From positions 2,915,046 through 2,979,045 of the forward strand of contig CM075187.1 of NCBI GenBank assembly GCA_037577475.1: 64,000 nucleotides of DNA. The letters run 5' to 3'. The position numbers and the translations under genes were made by a program. The notes under the pieces are model-generated. The model did no database searches and had not been told where the DNA came from. It saw nothing but the letters and a program-made list of their open reading frames with translations. Shown here in pieces: positions 61,421 to 64,000 of the stretch (positions are counted from its first letter, which is position 1; every line of letters begins with the position of its first letter). This stretch comes from Chaunax sp. Z400. Taxonomy: Eukaryota; Chordata; Actinopteri; Lophiiformes; Chaunacidae.

Positions 61421-61982
61421 ATGGATGCTGATTTGTCTTCAGACGCGATGACAATGTCTCCGGTCGCTGTGACACCCGTGGTCAGCCCCTCTCAGCGTGG
61501 AAAAAGGTTGGTATTCACCCTCCAATTTTACACTCTCTTTGGGTGTCTTTGTGTGCTGGGGGAGCAGCCCATTCTCTGTGGCCGTCTGCAGAAAAGCAGC
61601 TGTTTCTATAACGCTGTGGCAGCACTTTATGCTGCAGAATGATAAATGAAGGTGAAGAGGCAGAGCTGAGGTGCAGCTGAAGCACCACACACACAGAAAC
61701 AATGGCATAGGAGGATACATGGATATGCTCTCAACGCCTCCCTCCCTCTGCAGGTTACACTCCTGGAGCTCACCCATAGCCAGAGGTTATGGGAGCGTGT
61801 TGGAGCAGGGGGGGGGGGCTAACTGACTGACATGTCCCACCAGTCCCAGTGCAGACCCAGGGGAATGAGAGGTTGCGGTGGCTGTCCCACCAGGACCTGT
61901 CGCTCCTCTGTCCTCGGGGCAGTCATCTTCCTCTCCACCACCAACCTAATGACAGAGCCCCGAGGCCTGATCACTCCACCCC

Positions 61983-62010
61983 CGCCTCTCTCTCTCTCTC
62001 TCTCTCTCTT
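61983..62010. repeat. (CT)n microsatellite
   Basis: A short CT run in a GC-rich part of intron 2. Confidence 0.85.
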
Positions 62011-62276
62011 CCAGTTGTCCTACCCAGGTGCCTGTCAGAGGGGTGTCTGCTCCGCGACTGGTGTAGCCGTCCACATAAAGGCCCCCCCTTCCCGTCGTGC
62101 CTCCTCCCCATAGCCCCCGGGCTCAGCCTTTCATTTTGAAGTGGCGCAGGCCAGCTCTGCACCAGCCTGGGCCCTCGGCCTGCAGCCTGCTCCTTTGTTT
62201 AGCCTCAGAGAAAGACTATTATTTCAACTCAATTTACTGTGAGTAAACACTGAGTGATAAGGCCCCCTGTCCTACG

Positions 62277-62390
<114 letters not shown>

Positions 62391-62939
62391 CTCTGATCCC
62401 TCCCTCCCTGACCGTGGGCTGTAATATACACGGCCAACAAATCACTGCTTTCAGCCCATTGCTATCACTGGCTTTAGAATGGAGCTCACTAATTCACTTT
62501 CCAACACAGATCAGAGGACAGGCCTCATGTGTTGCAGAATATGGCTCCACCGCCGAGCGGCTTGTGGCCCTTATGGTGGACTGTTATAAATTTTAAGCAA
62601 ACAGCGTCCTCACATCTATTCACGTGCTAAAACCCAATCAGATACGCAAAGATCTCCTGTGACACGGTTTATTACAACACGGAATCTTAATCTGCACGAG
62701 CGACGTCAAAAAGTTGAGCCGTATGATGAAGGGCTTCGTCTGTTCAGATAGACGGGTTCAGCTCAGGATGATCACGGTGGCAGCTTAAGACGTGGAATCA
62801 CCCACAGCTGCAATGAGACAAAGTTAACGGTATTAAGACAGCCAGAGCAGAGAGAGAAACCCTTCATGAGTGATGTTCAGGCTCTAGCAGCCTGAATGGA
62901 GAGCTGTTTGCTCTCTTTTTCATTGTTTTAGCACAGAAA

Positions 62940-63370
62940 AGCCCTCGATCCCACTTCTGCGTGAGGAACTGTACTATGTCTTAATTATACGGAATTATCA
63001 GCCAGCTTTAAACAGCGGTCGTTTGCACTGTCTCCGCCTTATGTGGCTAATACAATTATTGGGAGCCTACTTTATCTTAGGCAGAAAGAGGCTGACACAG
63101 TAGCGCAAACTAATGTGATAAAAGCTTAGCATATCAGGGCTTGATTCGAGGATTTTAAAGGTAAGTGTTTATGACAAGGTAATAATGCCTCATGCAAAAG
63201 GCTGGCCTGTAAATTGGTTAGTTAAGGCATGATGGATGAGGGGGAGCCTAACCTTATTTCCAATAGAGCCTCTTGATTTCTAGAGCTGAGGATAATGAAT
63301 TTGATTTAATTAGACCATCCCTCATCTAATTAAGAGTGGGAGAAATCTGACCCTGCGTGTAGTCCTAAAA
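62940..63370. promoter_or_regulatory. candidate conserved enhancer in lmx1b intron 2, TAATTA cluster
   Basis: Complex repeat-free sequence with homeodomain-type TAATTA cores at 62982, 63307 and 63327. The last two are 20 bp apart. A CAATTATTGG lies near 63053. Texture and location match developmental enhancers. No alignment was done. Confidence 0.4.
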
Positions 63371-63544
63371 CGGGCACCAGTCTGAAGATTATCTGACAGG
63401 CTTTTTGAAAGAAAGGTTTGTTAAAGAGTCGTCACATTAGCCACAATTCCTGGCTGCGCAGCACATCCTTCACGAAATAAGTAACAATAAGTTAATCGAT
63501 GAGAAAAAATTATTGCTGCATGAAATAAAAACAAAGTACCAGCC

Positions 63545-63865
63545 CATTAAGAATAGAGCTGAGAAGATGGGACTAGGGATTACGCTATAAAGGCCCAATT
63601 AAAGCGATTCATCATCAGATTATTAATGAAGCTGGTGAGGGTCCTCTGCAGTATTGGTAATGGCCTACTTGGCCTATCTTCCTCTAAACCCTCTGGGTAG
63701 CCCTGCTCCTTACACTGCCAAGGTAATCTCTTTAAAAGCCAAGGAGATCCAGCCCACCAGGCCCCTGAAGCATTGCCTCCGCCCGCCTGCTGCATTGTGC
63801 GCTTCAACCTCACAGGCTTGACAACTCTCATTATGGCTCCAACTTTTCTAGGCCTCACCTTGGAG
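63545..63865. promoter_or_regulatory. candidate conserved enhancer in lmx1b intron 2
   Basis: A repeat-free block with CAGATTATTAATGAAGCTGG and GGCCCAATTAAAGCG, followed by a GC-richer half. It resembles conserved non-coding DNA. Confidence 0.33.
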
Positions 63866-63950
63866 GAAAAAAAAAAAACTCTCTCAACTTGATCATTCTG
63901 ACAGCCCCGGGTGTTGTATTTGTCATCCTCCGACTAACTGGACGTGCTCG

Positions 63951-63952
<2 letters not shown>

Positions 63953-64000
<48 letters not shown>
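63953..64000. repeat. (AG)n microsatellite, cut by the window end
   Basis: Pure AG up to the last base. Its true length is unknown. Confidence 0.95.

Overview
The window looks like a teleost fish nuclear genome, probably a percomorph. It has spliced genes with GT-AG introns, long CA/TG microsatellites, tRNA-derived SINE-like retroposons with target-site duplications, and several dispersed repeat families of a type I associate with spiny-rayed fish. Nothing is prokaryotic: there are no operons, no CRISPR arrays and no long intact ORFs. Apart from one gene, the open frames are chance frames or repeat-driven.

One protein-coding gene can be supported: lmx1b, a LIM-homeodomain transcription factor, on the minus strand. 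Six consecutive coding exons, taken as exons 3 to 8 by analogy with the mammalian gene, run from 48279 down to the stop at 38765. All junctions have consensus GT/AG sites and compatible phases. Together they give 290 residues: the second LIM domain, an acidic linker, the complete homeodomain, a Q-rich stretch, and a C-terminus ending in LYSMQNSYFAS. Exons 1 and 2 (N-terminus and first LIM domain) are not visible and should lie beyond position 64000. The last 15.7 kb of the window is therefore intron 2, which is rich in complex, repeat-poor blocks that look like conserved regulatory DNA.

Layout: 1-37.8 kb is intergenic sequence downstream of lmx1b, with no recognisable gene, many repeats, and a few candidate regulatory blocks (for example 4.04-4.46 kb and 27.5-27.7 kb). 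About 37.8-38.76 kb is the putative lmx1b 3' UTR. 38.77-48.28 kb holds the lmx1b exons and introns 3-7. 48.28-64.0 kb is intron 2.

The main structural finding is a family of foldback, MITE-like elements flanked by TTAA. There are two near-complete copies and one partial copy in lmx1b introns 3 and 4. One ends 12 nt from the splice donor of the first homeodomain exon, and another carries a nested SINE-like element. A 51-unit TG tract (coding sense) sits about 67 nt upstream of the exon 7 acceptor. I found no evidence of a wholly new biological system. The points worth following are the transposon-splice-site arrangement, the candidate enhancers and the repeat families.
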